NCBI GenBank assembly: GCA_030147925.1
Contig: JASBUK010000098.1
Coordinates: forward strand, 1 to 37,289
Source: Trueperaceae bacterium
GTDB lineage: Bacteria; Deinococcota; Deinococci; Deinococcales; Trueperaceae
Direction of reading: 5' to 3'
Length of the DNA: 37,289 nucleotides
This document shows positions 10,247 through 19,124 of the stretch, in pieces. The position numbers and the translations under genes were made by a program. Every line of letters starts with the position of its first letter. Position 1 is the stretch's first letter. The notes beneath the pieces are model-generated. The model was not told where the DNA came from, searched no databases, and was given only the letters and a program-made list of their open reading frames with translations.

Positions 10247-10563
10247 GCAAATACAGCCAACGCTTTACCCTTATCTATCTGAGCCTGATTATCGTGCTGG
10301 CTTTTTTGGGCACACAAAACCAAGGGTTTTATCGGCAGCAATGGCAACTCATGCAAGACAAGCGCGAATTGCAAAACCAATTGGCCGATTTGCGCAGCAA
10401 GGCCGCCGAAGTCAGCGGCGCTCCGGCGGTGAGAAGCTGGGCTTTAGACAGCGGCATGGTGGCAACCCCCGATGGTCGCGAGGCGCTCGAGCTTGCTTAT
10501 TTAGCTCCTCCTGAGTATGCACCTTGGGAAGAACGATTGGAGATTCGCACGATATGGCGGTAA
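10243..10563 (+). CDS. ftsL: FtsL-like divisome protein
   Basis: Small bitopic membrane protein of 106 residues in the ftsL position between rsmH and ftsI. It has one membrane helix at about 8-25 (FTLIYLSLIIVLAFLG). A charged heptad stretch follows (QQWQLMQDKRELQNQLADLR, about 34-53), as expected for the coiled coil by which FtsL pairs with FtsB/DivIC. Sequence conservation in this family is very low, so the call rests on topology and position. It overlaps ftsI by 10 bases. Confidence 0.78.
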   Translation: MSKYSQRFTLIYLSLIIVLAFLGTQNQGFYRQQWQLMQDKRELQNQLADLRSKAAEVSGAPAVRSWALDSGMVATPDGREALELAYLAPPEYAPWEERLEIRTIWR

Positions 10564-11948
10564 GGCAGCTCAAAAACAAAACCAGCGATCTTAAACTCGC
10601 TCACCGCCATCTTCTGCTCTTGCTGCTGGTACTGCCGCTACTGCTGGCGCTACTGGGCTTTGGCCTCTTACAGAGCAAGATTCCGGATTGGCCCACGGCC
10701 TTAGCCGAAAAACCCCGGCGTGGCCTGATTATAGCTGCCGATGGCACCATCTTTGCCGAGGGGAACATTGATACAAGGAGATATCCCCAAGGCAATCTGG
10801 GCGCACACCTAATTGGCTTTAGCGGTGCTAAGCAGCCCGACGGGCGCTTTGGCCTCGAAGGAGTAGAGTATGCACTCGACGCACAACTGCAAGCCGGTGA
10901 AACCGTAACCATCACCATCAATCCAACCCTGCAGGCCGTAGCCCAGGCCGAATTACGCCGGAGTGTTGAGCGCAACGAGGCTGAAAATGGCGCCGTAGTG
11001 ATGATCGAAGCGGGCACGGGGCGCATCTTAGCCGCGGCCAGTTATCCCGAATATGACCCCAACAAGCAGGGCTCGGTACAAAACCGCAGCGATATCATCA
11101 ATCGGGCATTTTTGCAGCAGGTAGAGCCGGGTTCTACCTTTAAGCCGCTGGTAGTTGCCGCGGCGCTGGAAAGTGGCCGAATTTTACCGGATGAGATCTT
11201 TGAAGTAGAGCAAACCATAACCGTCGGCGAGCAAACATTTAGGGATGTCATGGCCCACGAACCGCTGTTGAGCATCGCCGATATCTTAAAGTACTCGAGC
11301 AATGTCGGCATGATCAAAATCAGCGAGCGTTTTAGCCCGGTGGAACTCAATGACTGGCTCGGGGCTTTTGGTATCGGTCAGGACATGAACTTACGCGGCA
11401 GCTTTACCCGCAGCGGACAGCTCAATTCCTGGCAAAACTGGGTGATGCAAGACCAGGCTTCGATCAGCATTGGACAAAGCGTGTCCACCACTGCTCTGCA
11501 ATTGGCCGCGGCCTACAGCATCTTCGCCAATGACGGCGTATATATCCCGCCCCGCCTTCTAGAAGACGCCCCCTGGGAAGGTGTGCGCCGCATCATCTCG
11601 CCGGAGGTGGCCAGGGCGGTGCGCAGCATGCTTGTCGGTGTGGTGAACTATGGCGGCGCCCGCAACGCTCTTATTCCCGGAGTCCTGGTTGCCGGTAAAA
11701 CCGGCACGGCAGACATCTTTGACACTACTCAGGGTCGTTATATCGATGGCGACTATACCGGCAGTTTTGCCGGCATCTTCCCGGCTGACAACCCCAGGGT
11801 CACCATGGTGGTCTATGTGCAAAAATCCAGGGGGAAATATTATTACGGCTCGGCGGTAGCTGCCCCGGTCTTTCGCGCGGTCGGCAGCGAGGCGGTAGCG
11901 CTTTGGGGGTTGGCACCCCAAGCTGGACAGTTCGCCAAAACACCATAG
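10554..11948 (+). CDS. ftsI: Septal peptidoglycan transpeptidase FtsI (PBP3-type)
   Basis: Penicillin-binding protein of 464 residues that cross-links septal peptidoglycan as partner of FtsW. A membrane anchor lies at about 17-39. The transpeptidase motifs are all present: STFK with catalytic Ser194 and Lys197, SSN at 248-250, and KTG at 382-384. It is shorter than proteobacterial FtsI (about 580 residues); the region between anchor and catalytic domain is reduced. I chose the ATG at 10554, which has GGAG 11 bases upstream. An in-frame TTG at 10524 would add 10 residues but has no support. A further 89 bases separate it from murF, the only sizeable gap up to ftsA. Confidence 0.93.
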   Translation: MAVRQLKNKTSDLKLAHRHLLLLLLVLPLLLALLGFGLLQSKIPDWPTALAEKPRRGLIIAADGTIFAEGNIDTRRYPQGNLGAHLIGFSGAKQPDGRFGLEGVEYALDAQLQAGETVTITINPTLQAVAQAELRRSVERNEAENGAVVMIEAGTGRILAAASYPEYDPNKQGSVQNRSDIINRAFLQQVEPGSTFKPLVVAAALESGRILPDEIFEVEQTITVGEQTFRDVMAHEPLLSIADILKYSSNVGMIKISERFSPVELNDWLGAFGIGQDMNLRGSFTRSGQLNSWQNWVMQDQASISIGQSVSTTALQLAAAYSIFANDGVYIPPRLLEDAPWEGVRRIISPEVARAVRSMLVGVVNYGGARNALIPGVLVAGKTGTADIFDTTQGRYIDGDYTGSFAGIFPADNPRVTMVVYVQKSRGKYYYGSAVAAPVFRAVGSEAVALWGLAPQAGQFAKTP

Positions 11949-11951
11949 GTG

Positions 11952-11957
11952 TATAAT
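11952..11957 (+). promoter_or_regulatory. Internal promoter before murF (TATAAT)
   Basis: A perfect TATAAT lies 4 bases after the ftsI stop codon. An ATG follows exactly 7 bases later at 11965, the leaderless geometry seen elsewhere in this window. No convincing -35 box is found at 16-19 bases. Confidence 0.5.
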
Positions 11958-11964
11958 GCGCATC

Positions 11965-12033
11965 ATGTGTAAGTTGTTCATCATTTTATTTCTGCCCAAA
12001 GCGGCCGTCCGGCAGTTGCCGGAAGCGAACTAG
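11965..12033 (+). CDS. Predicted 22-codon leaderless leader ORF before murF
   Basis: An ORF of 22 codons begins MCKLFIILFLPKAA and ends with TAG at 12031-12033, 4 bases before the murF ATG. The ATG is 7 bases after a TATAAT box, so it would be translated from a leaderless transcript, and its stop is placed well for translational coupling to murF, whose own ribosome site is weak. The start is hydrophobic and the end polar. I recognise no homologue, and the ORF could be chance. Reading through the 89-base gap is the only support. Confidence 0.35.
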   Translation: MCKLFIILFLPKAAVRQLPEAN

Positions 12034-12037
12034 GTCA

Positions 12038-13348
12038 ATGCTAAACCCGCAATTTATTCGCCGATTTTGCCCGGAAGCCCGCTGGCATAGCAATCTGCCG
12101 GCTGGCCGAGGGGTGAGTTTTCACTCTGGACGGGTAAATCCCGGTGACGTATTTTTTGCCTTATCGGGAGCTAACGCTCACGGTCTGGACTATGCCGAGG
12201 TGGCTCTAGACGCTGGTGCGGCTTTTATCGTTTCTGACAAGGAACATCCTCAGGGGGTTTTGGTTGCCGACCCGCTTAAACTGCTGCTCGACTTAGGACG
12301 TTGGGCTCGGCAGCAACTCAGTGGGCCGGTTATCGCCATCACCGGTTCGGCGGGTAAAACCAGCACCAAGGCCATGGTGAGTGCGGCTCTAGCCGCCGGC
12401 TCGAGCCCGGGGAATTTCAACACGCCTTTAGCGCTGGCACAGGTTCTTGTCAACAGGTGGCTTGGCGGCAAGACGGCGACAAGCGACATGCTGGTGCTCG
12501 AGCTCGGTATCGACCATGTTGGCGAAATGGACGTTTTGCTTAAGCTGGTTAGACCCAGTCACGCGGTGCTGACTCTCGTGGCCGCCAGTCACCTTAGCGG
12601 TCTTGGCGATATTGACAGTGTGGCAAGGGAAAAAAGCAAGCTCCTTAAAGCAGCAAATAACAAGTATGTTTCGCTTCAGGCAACGGCTTATCTACCGGAA
12701 ACACTCCGCAGACAGTGTATTGTCTACGGCCTTGGCAGTCCAGACGTTACAAACACCCAGCTTTGTGGAGAAATAATTAAAGAGTACGACGACTCACAGC
12801 AACTCATGATTCTTGGTCAGAGCTTCACACTGCCCTACCCCGGTAAGGCCATGGCGGCAAATGCCGTGGTTGCCCTCGGTTTGGCCCAAAGTTTGGGGCT
12901 TGAGCTAAGTGCAGCCGCGAAGAGGCTAGCAAAATTAGAGCCCGAGCCTGGCCGTTTGCAGATTCACAAACGCGGTAATTTAACCATTATTGACGACAGT
13001 TACAACAGCAATCCGGCGTCGCTGCGCTCTGCGCTTGAGGTCTTGCGGCGCAGCCCTAAACCCCACAGTGCCATTTTAGGCGACATGCTCGAGCTTGGCA
13101 CCAAAAGCGAAGCCCTGCACAGGCAAGTAGGGGCAGAGACACTAGGGCTTAAGCAGCTGATAACCATCGGCAATCAGGCCCGTTTTTTCGCCAGCGGTCA
13201 TCCTGCCGCCCTGCATTTTGAGACGAGAGAAGCTTTGCTTGCTGTCCCCCAACACTTGCCCCAGTCGGGTACGGTTTTGGTAAAAGCCTCGCGCGGTATA
13301 GGGCTCGAGCATATTGTCAGCGCACTCTTAAACGAGGAAGCAGCATGA
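12038..13348 (+). CDS. murF: UDP-MurNAc-tripeptide:D-Ala-D-Ala ligase MurF
   Basis: Cytoplasmic Mur ligase of 436 residues that adds D-Ala-D-Ala to the UDP-MurNAc-tripeptide using ATP. The N-terminal substrate domain contains GRVNPGDVFFALSG. The ATP loop GSAGKTS is at 103-109, and the C-terminal domain carries IIDDSYNSNPASLRSALE and ILGDMLELG, which distinguish MurF from the other Mur ligases. Length is normal. It directly follows ftsI, without the murE that usually sits here. Its stop overlaps the mraY start as ATGA. Confidence 0.96.
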   Translation: MLNPQFIRRFCPEARWHSNLPAGRGVSFHSGRVNPGDVFFALSGANAHGLDYAEVALDAGAAFIVSDKEHPQGVLVADPLKLLLDLGRWARQQLSGPVIAITGSAGKTSTKAMVSAALAAGSSPGNFNTPLALAQVLVNRWLGGKTATSDMLVLELGIDHVGEMDVLLKLVRPSHAVLTLVAASHLSGLGDIDSVAREKSKLLKAANNKYVSLQATAYLPETLRRQCIVYGLGSPDVTNTQLCGEIIKEYDDSQQLMILGQSFTLPYPGKAMAANAVVALGLAQSLGLELSAAAKRLAKLEPEPGRLQIHKRGNLTIIDDSYNSNPASLRSALEVLRRSPKPHSAILGDMLELGTKSEALHRQVGAETLGLKQLITIGNQARFFASGHPAALHFETREALLAVPQHLPQSGTVLVKASRGIGLEHIVSALLNEEAA

Positions 13349-14259
13349 ATATTCTCTGGACTGCACTCTTGTCCTTGCTGCTGGCAGGTTTGTTCATTCA
13401 GCTAGCCAAAGGCTTTGGCTGGGGCAAAAGCGTGCGCCAGGACGGCCCCGGCTCGCATTTAGTCAAAGCCGGCACACCGACGATGGGCGGGGCAGCCTTT
13501 TTGCTTGCTGCCGTACTCGCCTGGTTACTATTTGGCGAGACCAGCACCGATGGCTGGGCTATCGTTGGCCTCACGGTAACTGCAGGTCTGCTCGGTCTTT
13601 ACGACGATCTGGTGTCACTGCGACGCAAACGCCAAACCAGTGCGAATGATATCGACGTTTCTACCGGGCTGTTGGCTCGTTATCGCTTAGCCTTGCAATT
13701 TCTAATTGCTTTTGGCTTTGCATTCTATGCAGTAAGAACAGATCATCCACTTTTTGGCGACCCCCTGCTGGATGTGCTGGCCTATGGCTTTATAATCGCT
13801 GGTTCTATCAATGCCCTTAATTTTAGTGACGGCCTAGACGGCCTGGCCGGTGGCATGATGGTTATCATGTTACTGCCGTTTTTATCGGCAAGTTTTGCGC
13901 CCTATCTCATCGGGGCCTTGCTGGGATTTTTGTGGTATAACGCCCAGCCCGCTCGCGTCTTTATGGGTGGAGTGGGTTCGGAGTCCTTAGGGGCGGCGCT
14001 GGCTGGCATAGTCATCTTGCAAGGCTGGACCTGGTGGTTGCCACTAATCGCACTCGTGCCGGTACTGGAAGTGCTCACCGTCATTTTGCAAGTCGCTTAC
14101 TTTAAACTGAGTGGCGGCAAACGCCTCTTTAAGATGAGCCCACTGCACCACCACTTTGAACTCAGCGGCTGGACGGAAAACCAGGTAGTCATACGCTTTT
14201 GGTTGGCTACCGCAGTTGTGGTTGCCATTACCTGGACGCTAAACGGGGGCCTAGTGTGA
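13345..14259 (+). CDS. mraY: Phospho-MurNAc-pentapeptide translocase MraY
   Basis: Integral membrane enzyme of 304 residues that transfers phospho-MurNAc-pentapeptide to undecaprenyl phosphate, making lipid I. It has about ten hydrophobic helices. Catalytic motifs are intact: GTPTMGG near 48, YDD at 86-88, NFSDGLDG at 159-166 and the HHH at 268-270 followed by FELSGW. It is somewhat shorter than E. coli MraY (360 residues), as in other MraY proteins with short loops. It shares 4 bases with both murF and murD. Confidence 0.96.
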   Translation: MNILWTALLSLLLAGLFIQLAKGFGWGKSVRQDGPGSHLVKAGTPTMGGAAFLLAAVLAWLLFGETSTDGWAIVGLTVTAGLLGLYDDLVSLRRKRQTSANDIDVSTGLLARYRLALQFLIAFGFAFYAVRTDHPLFGDPLLDVLAYGFIIAGSINALNFSDGLDGLAGGMMVIMLLPFLSASFAPYLIGALLGFLWYNAQPARVFMGGVGSESLGAALAGIVILQGWTWWLPLIALVPVLEVLTVILQVAYFKLSGGKRLFKMSPLHHHFELSGWTENQVVIRFWLATAVVVAITWTLNGGLV

Positions 14260-15602
14260 AGGTACTGGTTTATGGCTTAGGACGCAGCGGCATGGGCGTA
14301 GCACGCTTGTTACACCGGCAAGGTCATGAGATCGTGTACTTTGACCAGCAGCCAAAAACTGAGGAGATTAGGGAGCTTAGCAGTCTGGGCTACAGCGCTC
14401 AGAAACCGGCTCAAACCGATGCAGAAATTTGCATTGCAGCGCCAGGTGTGCCCTATCAGCACCCGGACTTAGTAGCGCTGCGGGCACGTGGCATTAAAAC
14501 CATTGGCGAGGTGGAATGGGTCTATCGCACAGTTAAGGCGGAAATTATCGGTATCACCGGCACTGCCGGTAAAACCACCGTGACGCGTTGGCTTAGCGAG
14601 ACCCTGCAAGCTGCGGGGCTTAACGCGCCCGCCGGGGGCAATATCGACCCGCCACTTGCCGCTGTTGCGGTAGCCGGGGCAACCCTGGTCACCGAGTTGT
14701 CATCTTTTCAGCTCGAGCGCTGCCCCAGCTTAAAACCCAAAATTGCCGTTTTGCTTAACCTGGCCACCGACCACCTTGACCGTCACGGCAGCGTTGGGGC
14801 CTATCATGACGCCAAACGCAAACTCATAGCCAATCTGGATGAAAACGACACGCTAATCTACAACGCCGACGACGCCATTTTGCAGCGCTGGGCAAGTGAC
14901 AGCCGCGCAAAAACCTGGGGCTTTTCTCTTAAAAACAAAGCCGAGGCCTATTTAGAGCTTCAGCCCAGTGGTCGCAGTCATCTGATTATGCATGGTGAAA
15001 AGCTGCTCGACAGCAAGGCTCTAAAGCTTTCCGGAGCGCACCATCAGGCCAATGCCTTAGCAGTAGCGCTGGCTTGTGCGGCCAAAAGCCTCTCGCTAGA
15101 TCAGATAAGGCAGGGTCTCCAAGCTTTTAACGGTGTGGCAGGTCGCTATAGTCTGGTTGCCAATCTGGACAAGGTTAAATTTATCGAAGACTCCATTGCT
15201 ACGCGCAGCTTAGCCGTTAAAGCCTCTTTAGAAGCCACCCCGGCTCCGATAGTCTGGATTGCCGGCGGCGCAGATAAAGGCGCTGATTTATCAGAGCTAA
15301 AACCGCTGATAAAAGAAAAGGTCGCGCTGTTTATTGGGATAGGCGAGGCGGGGCCTAGCTTTGCCAAAGCCGTAGAAAGCTTAACCAAAACCGTGATAAG
15401 CCAGGAAGCTGCTGGTGAAGCCGCACTGCGCTTTGCTTGCAACTATGGTCTTAGCTTTTTGCGACAACACTACCTCCAGGGGGGCACCGTACTATTGGCT
15501 CCTTTAGCGGCCTCTTTCGATCAATTTGAAAACTATCAGCAGCGTGCAAGAGTTTTTCGCAAAGTCGTTGCCGAGCTGGAGGCGACGTGGATCGCCAGTT
15601 AG
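14256..15602 (+). CDS. murD: UDP-MurNAc-L-alanine:D-glutamate ligase MurD
   Basis: Cytoplasmic ligase of 448 residues that adds D-Glu to UDP-MurNAc-Ala. It opens with the Rossmann-like KVLVYGLGRSG and has the ATP loop GTAGKTT at 102-108. NLATDHLDRHG and the C-terminal DSIATRSLA and GGADKGADL are MurD signatures. I start at the GTG at 14256, which gives this conserved N-terminus and a 4-base GTGA overlap with mraY. A longer in-frame reading from 14199 would lie inside mraY and adds unconserved residues. It overlaps ftsW by 16 bases. Confidence 0.95.
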   Translation: MKVLVYGLGRSGMGVARLLHRQGHEIVYFDQQPKTEEIRELSSLGYSAQKPAQTDAEICIAAPGVPYQHPDLVALRARGIKTIGEVEWVYRTVKAEIIGITGTAGKTTVTRWLSETLQAAGLNAPAGGNIDPPLAAVAVAGATLVTELSSFQLERCPSLKPKIAVLLNLATDHLDRHGSVGAYHDAKRKLIANLDENDTLIYNADDAILQRWASDSRAKTWGFSLKNKAEAYLELQPSGRSHLIMHGEKLLDSKALKLSGAHHQANALAVALACAAKSLSLDQIRQGLQAFNGVAGRYSLVANLDKVKFIEDSIATRSLAVKASLEATPAPIVWIAGGADKGADLSELKPLIKEKVALFIGIGEAGPSFAKAVESLTKTVISQEAAGEAALRFACNYGLSFLRQHYLQGGTVLLAPLAASFDQFENYQQRARVFRKVVAELEATWIAS

Positions 15603-16639
15603 TTTTTGCGCAGCTTGCTCTGGGCGTCTTTGGCGTGCTCGGCGTGGCTACCAGTGCGCCGGGTCAATGGCTCGAGCAAGCCCTGCGGGTAGCCATCGGC
15701 CTGTTAATCACCGCCCTTGTTTCGCGGATATCGCCACGTACAGCCGTACGCTTTAGCCCCTATGCCTACGGCTTTATGCTGCTGTTACTAGCAGCCGTAC
15801 TCGTTATCGGCATTTCGCCAGCAGGTAGCGACAGCAAACGCTGGATATATTTAAGTGGTTTCACCCTGCAACCTTCTGAGCTGATGAAGGTGACAGTTAT
15901 TGCTTACTTAGCGGCATTTTTTTATAACCACTTGGGCAATTGGCAAATCTGGCGGCCCATGGTGGTCATAGGTTTTGCCGCCGGGCTCATCGTCGCCGAA
16001 CCGGACGTCAGCACGGCTGCCTTTATTTTTGTTTTGGCCTTCGCCATCATGCTGGCCGCAGGCACCACGATCACCCGTTTGCTGAGCATCAGCACTGCAG
16101 CAGCACTCATTGCCATTCTCATTGCCGGGCCTTATTTGAGTCAGTTTAGTTATATCGGTGAGCGCATCACTGGTTTTCGCGATATCTTAGGTGCTCAGGA
16201 GCAGACTCAGACCCTCAGCTATCAAGCGTCGCAGGCCCGGCGCACCCTAGTAAAAGCCGGGCTCTTTGGCATTGGCCCGGGTCGGCCCATCAGCGTTCCA
16301 GAAGCCGATACCGACATGGTGGCTGTGGCCATTGCCCAGGCTTTGGGCTTTATCGGCATCATCGTGCTGTTTTTACTGTATTTTCTTATCGGCAGCAGGG
16401 GGATGAAAATTGCCGGCAGCATCACCGGGCCGGGTACTTTACTGGCAGCGGGCGCCACAGCCTATATCTGTGGTCAGGCGGCGCTTAATCTACTGGTTGC
16501 TTCCGGACTTTTTCCCGTCACGGGCATTCCGCTGCCTTTTGTGAGCTATGGGCTAAACAGTTTAGTTTCCGTATCCATCGCTACGGGTTTTATCCACAGC
16601 GCTTACCGGCAAGCCCGCCAGGAAGGAATTCTGGCATGA
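15587..16639 (+). CDS. ftsW: Septal SEDS glycosyltransferase FtsW
   Basis: Polytopic membrane protein of 350 residues with about ten helices, from the SEDS family, which polymerises lipid II into glycan. Family motifs: QPSELMKVTVIAYLAAFF (about 97-114), EADTDMVAVAIAQALGFIG and the C-terminal GIPLPFVSYGLNSLVS. SEDS proteins FtsW and RodA are hard to tell apart by sequence alone, but the position between murD and murG and beside ftsI makes FtsW the likely identity. GTG start with GGAGG 4 bases upstream. The start lies within the end of murD. Confidence 0.92.
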   Translation: MDRQLVFAQLALGVFGVLGVATSAPGQWLEQALRVAIGLLITALVSRISPRTAVRFSPYAYGFMLLLLAAVLVIGISPAGSDSKRWIYLSGFTLQPSELMKVTVIAYLAAFFYNHLGNWQIWRPMVVIGFAAGLIVAEPDVSTAAFIFVLAFAIMLAAGTTITRLLSISTAAALIAILIAGPYLSQFSYIGERITGFRDILGAQEQTQTLSYQASQARRTLVKAGLFGIGPGRPISVPEADTDMVAVAIAQALGFIGIIVLFLLYFLIGSRGMKIAGSITGPGTLLAAGATAYICGQAALNLLVASGLFPVTGIPLPFVSYGLNSLVSVSIATGFIHSAYRQARQEGILA

Positions 16640-17745
16640 GTTTTGATATGGGTAAGATTGTCATGGCCACGGGTGGCACGGGTGGTCATATTTATCCGGC
16701 GCTGGCCACGGCGCAGGAACTGAGCAAGCTCGGCTATGACCTCAGCTTTTTGGGTCAGGCCAGCGGTATGGAAGCAAGAATTGTGCCGGAAAACGGCTAT
16801 CCATTTAACGGTGTTCGCGCCGGCAAATGGAATCGCGGTCGGCCCGATCCACGTCAGGCAATTCAGGCGTTTTTGGGCTTAACAGATGCTATAGGCACTC
16901 TTAGACGTTTAAAACCCCGGCTGGTAATTGGCTTTGGTGGTTTTGCCAGTTTCCCCGGCTTAGCGGCAGCCACGCTCTTAGGGATACCCATCATCTTGCA
17001 CGAGGGCAATGCCTTCCCGGGTCGGGTGACACGCTGGTTTGCCAGCAGAGCCTTACTGCTTGCAGCCAGCACCGCCGAGGTTGGCAAGCGCTTAAAAAAT
17101 ACTCGCAGTTTTGTCGAACTGGCTTTGCCTATACGCGAGAATAAAATTGCTCGAGCCCAAGCAAGGCAGCAGTTAGGGTTTGACGAAGACGATTTGATTA
17201 CCTTGGTCATGGGCGGCTCTCAGGGTTCGCTATTTTTAAATACACATCTACCCCCAGCCTACAGCGCTTTACCCAAAGACTTAAGACAGCGCCTTAAGGT
17301 ACTGCATAGCAGTGGCACACGCTGGTATGAGCAGCTTAGCCCCGAGATGTCATCTTATTCTCACTACCATGTGAAACCGTATGTCGAGGCTGACTTAGCC
17401 TGGTCGGCCGCAGACTTAGCCATTACCCGGGCGGGAATAAGTACGCTGTCCGAGGCGGCCTTTCATGGCGTACCCCTAATAATGGTGCCTTTGCCTTCAG
17501 CTGCCGAAAATCATCAGCTGCACAACGCCAGAATGTTTGCAAATGCCGGGGCCGGACATGTAGTGAGCGAAAACGATATAGCGAGTTTGCCCCAGGTCTG
17601 GCAAGAGCTGTTAGCAGAGCGTGACCGCGCCGCCACAGCCGCACTGAAGCTTTCCCCGGAAGGTTCGGCGCGCGCTTTTGCAAAGCTGATAGACAAGACT
17701 CTGCGCATAAACGCCCCGGGCCAAGCACTACAGGAGTCAACATGA
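16636..17745 (+). CDS. murG: Lipid II synthase MurG (GlcNAc transferase)
   Basis: Peripheral membrane glycosyltransferase of 369 residues (GT28) that adds GlcNAc to lipid I to give lipid II. The N-terminal GGTGGHIYPALA (13-24) binds the lipid-linked substrate, and VIGFGGFASFPGLAA follows. The C-terminal half has GGSQGSLFLN and AITRAGISTLSEAAFHGVPL, which bind UDP-GlcNAc. Complete length. It overlaps ftsW by 4 bases (ATGA) and murC by 4 bases. Confidence 0.96.
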   Translation: MSFDMGKIVMATGGTGGHIYPALATAQELSKLGYDLSFLGQASGMEARIVPENGYPFNGVRAGKWNRGRPDPRQAIQAFLGLTDAIGTLRRLKPRLVIGFGGFASFPGLAAATLLGIPIILHEGNAFPGRVTRWFASRALLLAASTAEVGKRLKNTRSFVELALPIRENKIARAQARQQLGFDEDDLITLVMGGSQGSLFLNTHLPPAYSALPKDLRQRLKVLHSSGTRWYEQLSPEMSSYSHYHVKPYVEADLAWSAADLAITRAGISTLSEAAFHGVPLIMVPLPSAAENHQLHNARMFANAGAGHVVSENDIASLPQVWQELLAERDRAATAALKLSPEGSARAFAKLIDKTLRINAPGQALQEST

Positions 17746-19124
17746 AACCACATCTTCATTTTATGGGCATTGGCGGCGTCGGCATGAGCGGCCTGGCCCG
17801 CTGGTATGCTGCAGACGGCTACCGGGTTTCGGGCTGTGACGCTGCGGACAGTCAGGAGCTAAGCGCCCTTAGAGATCAGGGAATCGAGGTATACAGCGCT
17901 CACGATGCTAAGCACTTAGCAAATGACGTAGACGTATTGGTAAGCAGCATGGCCGTGCCAAGTTCAGCTCCAGAGATCCGCGCGGCTAAAGACAAAGGGC
18001 TTAGCACCCTGCGGCGTATCGAACTGCTGGCCCAACTCCTGCAAAAACGCCGCAGCATCACAGTTACCGGCACGCACGGCAAGAGCACCACTACCGGCAT
18101 GATCGCCAGCCTTCTGCTGGCTGGTGAACAGGACCCTTCGGTCTTAGTCGGGGGCCTGCTGCCCTGCTTAAACAGCAATGTTCGTTATGGACAAGGCGAA
18201 TTGTTAATAGCCGAAGTCGACGAATCCGACCCGGGCTTTGCCTTACTCAGTTCTGATATTGCGGTGATAACCAATCTTGAGGACGATCACATTGCCGGCG
18301 ACTTTGCCGAGCGGCGCAACTATCACGCCAGTTTTGCCGAGCTCGAGCAAGCGACTCTAGCTTTTGCACAAAAAGCCCGACAACTACTTTATTGTGCCGA
18401 TTGGTCGGGGCTTAAGCCGCTGTTACAAAAGATGCCCCAGGCGCTGACCTATGGTCTATCTGCAAAGGCGGCTTACCGAGCTGAGATTCTGGCATTAGGC
18501 GCTTCAAGCAGCCGCTTTTTGTTTCACAGCCCATCGGGAAAACACTACCCCGTTAGCTTAGCAGTGCCAGGAAAACACAATATTCAAAATGCCGTGGCCG
18601 CTTTAGCGGCGGCAGACCTTGCCGGTATCGAGCCAGCGGAAGCCGCTAAGAATTTGGCTAAGTTTAACGGCGTGGGCCGACGCTGGCAACGCTGGGGCAG
18701 TATCAACAACGCCCTTATAATTGATGACTACGCGCATCATCCCACTGAAATAGAGGTGACGCTGGAGGCGGCTAAAAACACCGGCAGACGTGTTCGCGCC
18801 GTCTTGCAGCCACATCGTTGGGTGCGCACCGCCCGTCATTGGCCCGCCATTGCCGATGCCGCCAGCCTCGCCGATGAGGTTGTCGTGCTCGATGTTTACA
18901 GCGCCGGTGAGCAAGCCATCCCCGGTGTCTCGGCGAATCTTATCGTCGAGCGGATAAAGTCAGCGGGCAAACCCGCCAGCCATCACGACATCGCTTCGGC
19001 TCAGGAATATCTGAGCAGTTCCCTTAAGGCCAATGATCTGGTCATCACGTTAGGAGCCGGCGACGTATGGAAGGTAGCCCGGGGCATCGTCGCGGCTCAC
19101 GGAGGTGACGATGGTTCAGCCTAA
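17742..19124 (+). CDS. murC: UDP-MurNAc:L-alanine ligase MurC
   Basis: Cytoplasmic Mur ligase of 460 residues that adds the first amino acid to UDP-MurNAc. HFMGIGGVGMSGLA at the N-terminus is the MurC nucleotide-binding signature. The ATP loop TGTHGKSTT is at 109-117. EVDESDPGF, NLEDDH and IIDDYAHHPTEIE are all present, so the active site is intact. Start and stop overlap murG (4 bases) and murB (14 bases). Confidence 0.97.
   Translation: MKPHLHFMGIGGVGMSGLARWYAADGYRVSGCDAADSQELSALRDQGIEVYSAHDAKHLANDVDVLVSSMAVPSSAPEIRAAKDKGLSTLRRIELLAQLLQKRRSITVTGTHGKSTTTGMIASLLLAGEQDPSVLVGGLLPCLNSNVRYGQGELLIAEVDESDPGFALLSSDIAVITNLEDDHIAGDFAERRNYHASFAELEQATLAFAQKARQLLYCADWSGLKPLLQKMPQALTYGLSAKAAYRAEILALGASSSRFLFHSPSGKHYPVSLAVPGKHNIQNAVAALAAADLAGIEPAEAAKNLAKFNGVGRRWQRWGSINNALIIDDYAHHPTEIEVTLEAAKNTGRRVRAVLQPHRWVRTARHWPAIADAASLADEVVVLDVYSAGEQAIPGVSANLIVERIKSAGKPASHHDIASAQEYLSSSLKANDLVITLGAGDVWKVARGIVAAHGGDDGSA

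Noticed and set aside
10524-10553. Upstream TTG start for ftsI
   Set aside because: It adds ten residues without a ribosome site; the ATG at 10554 is better placed.
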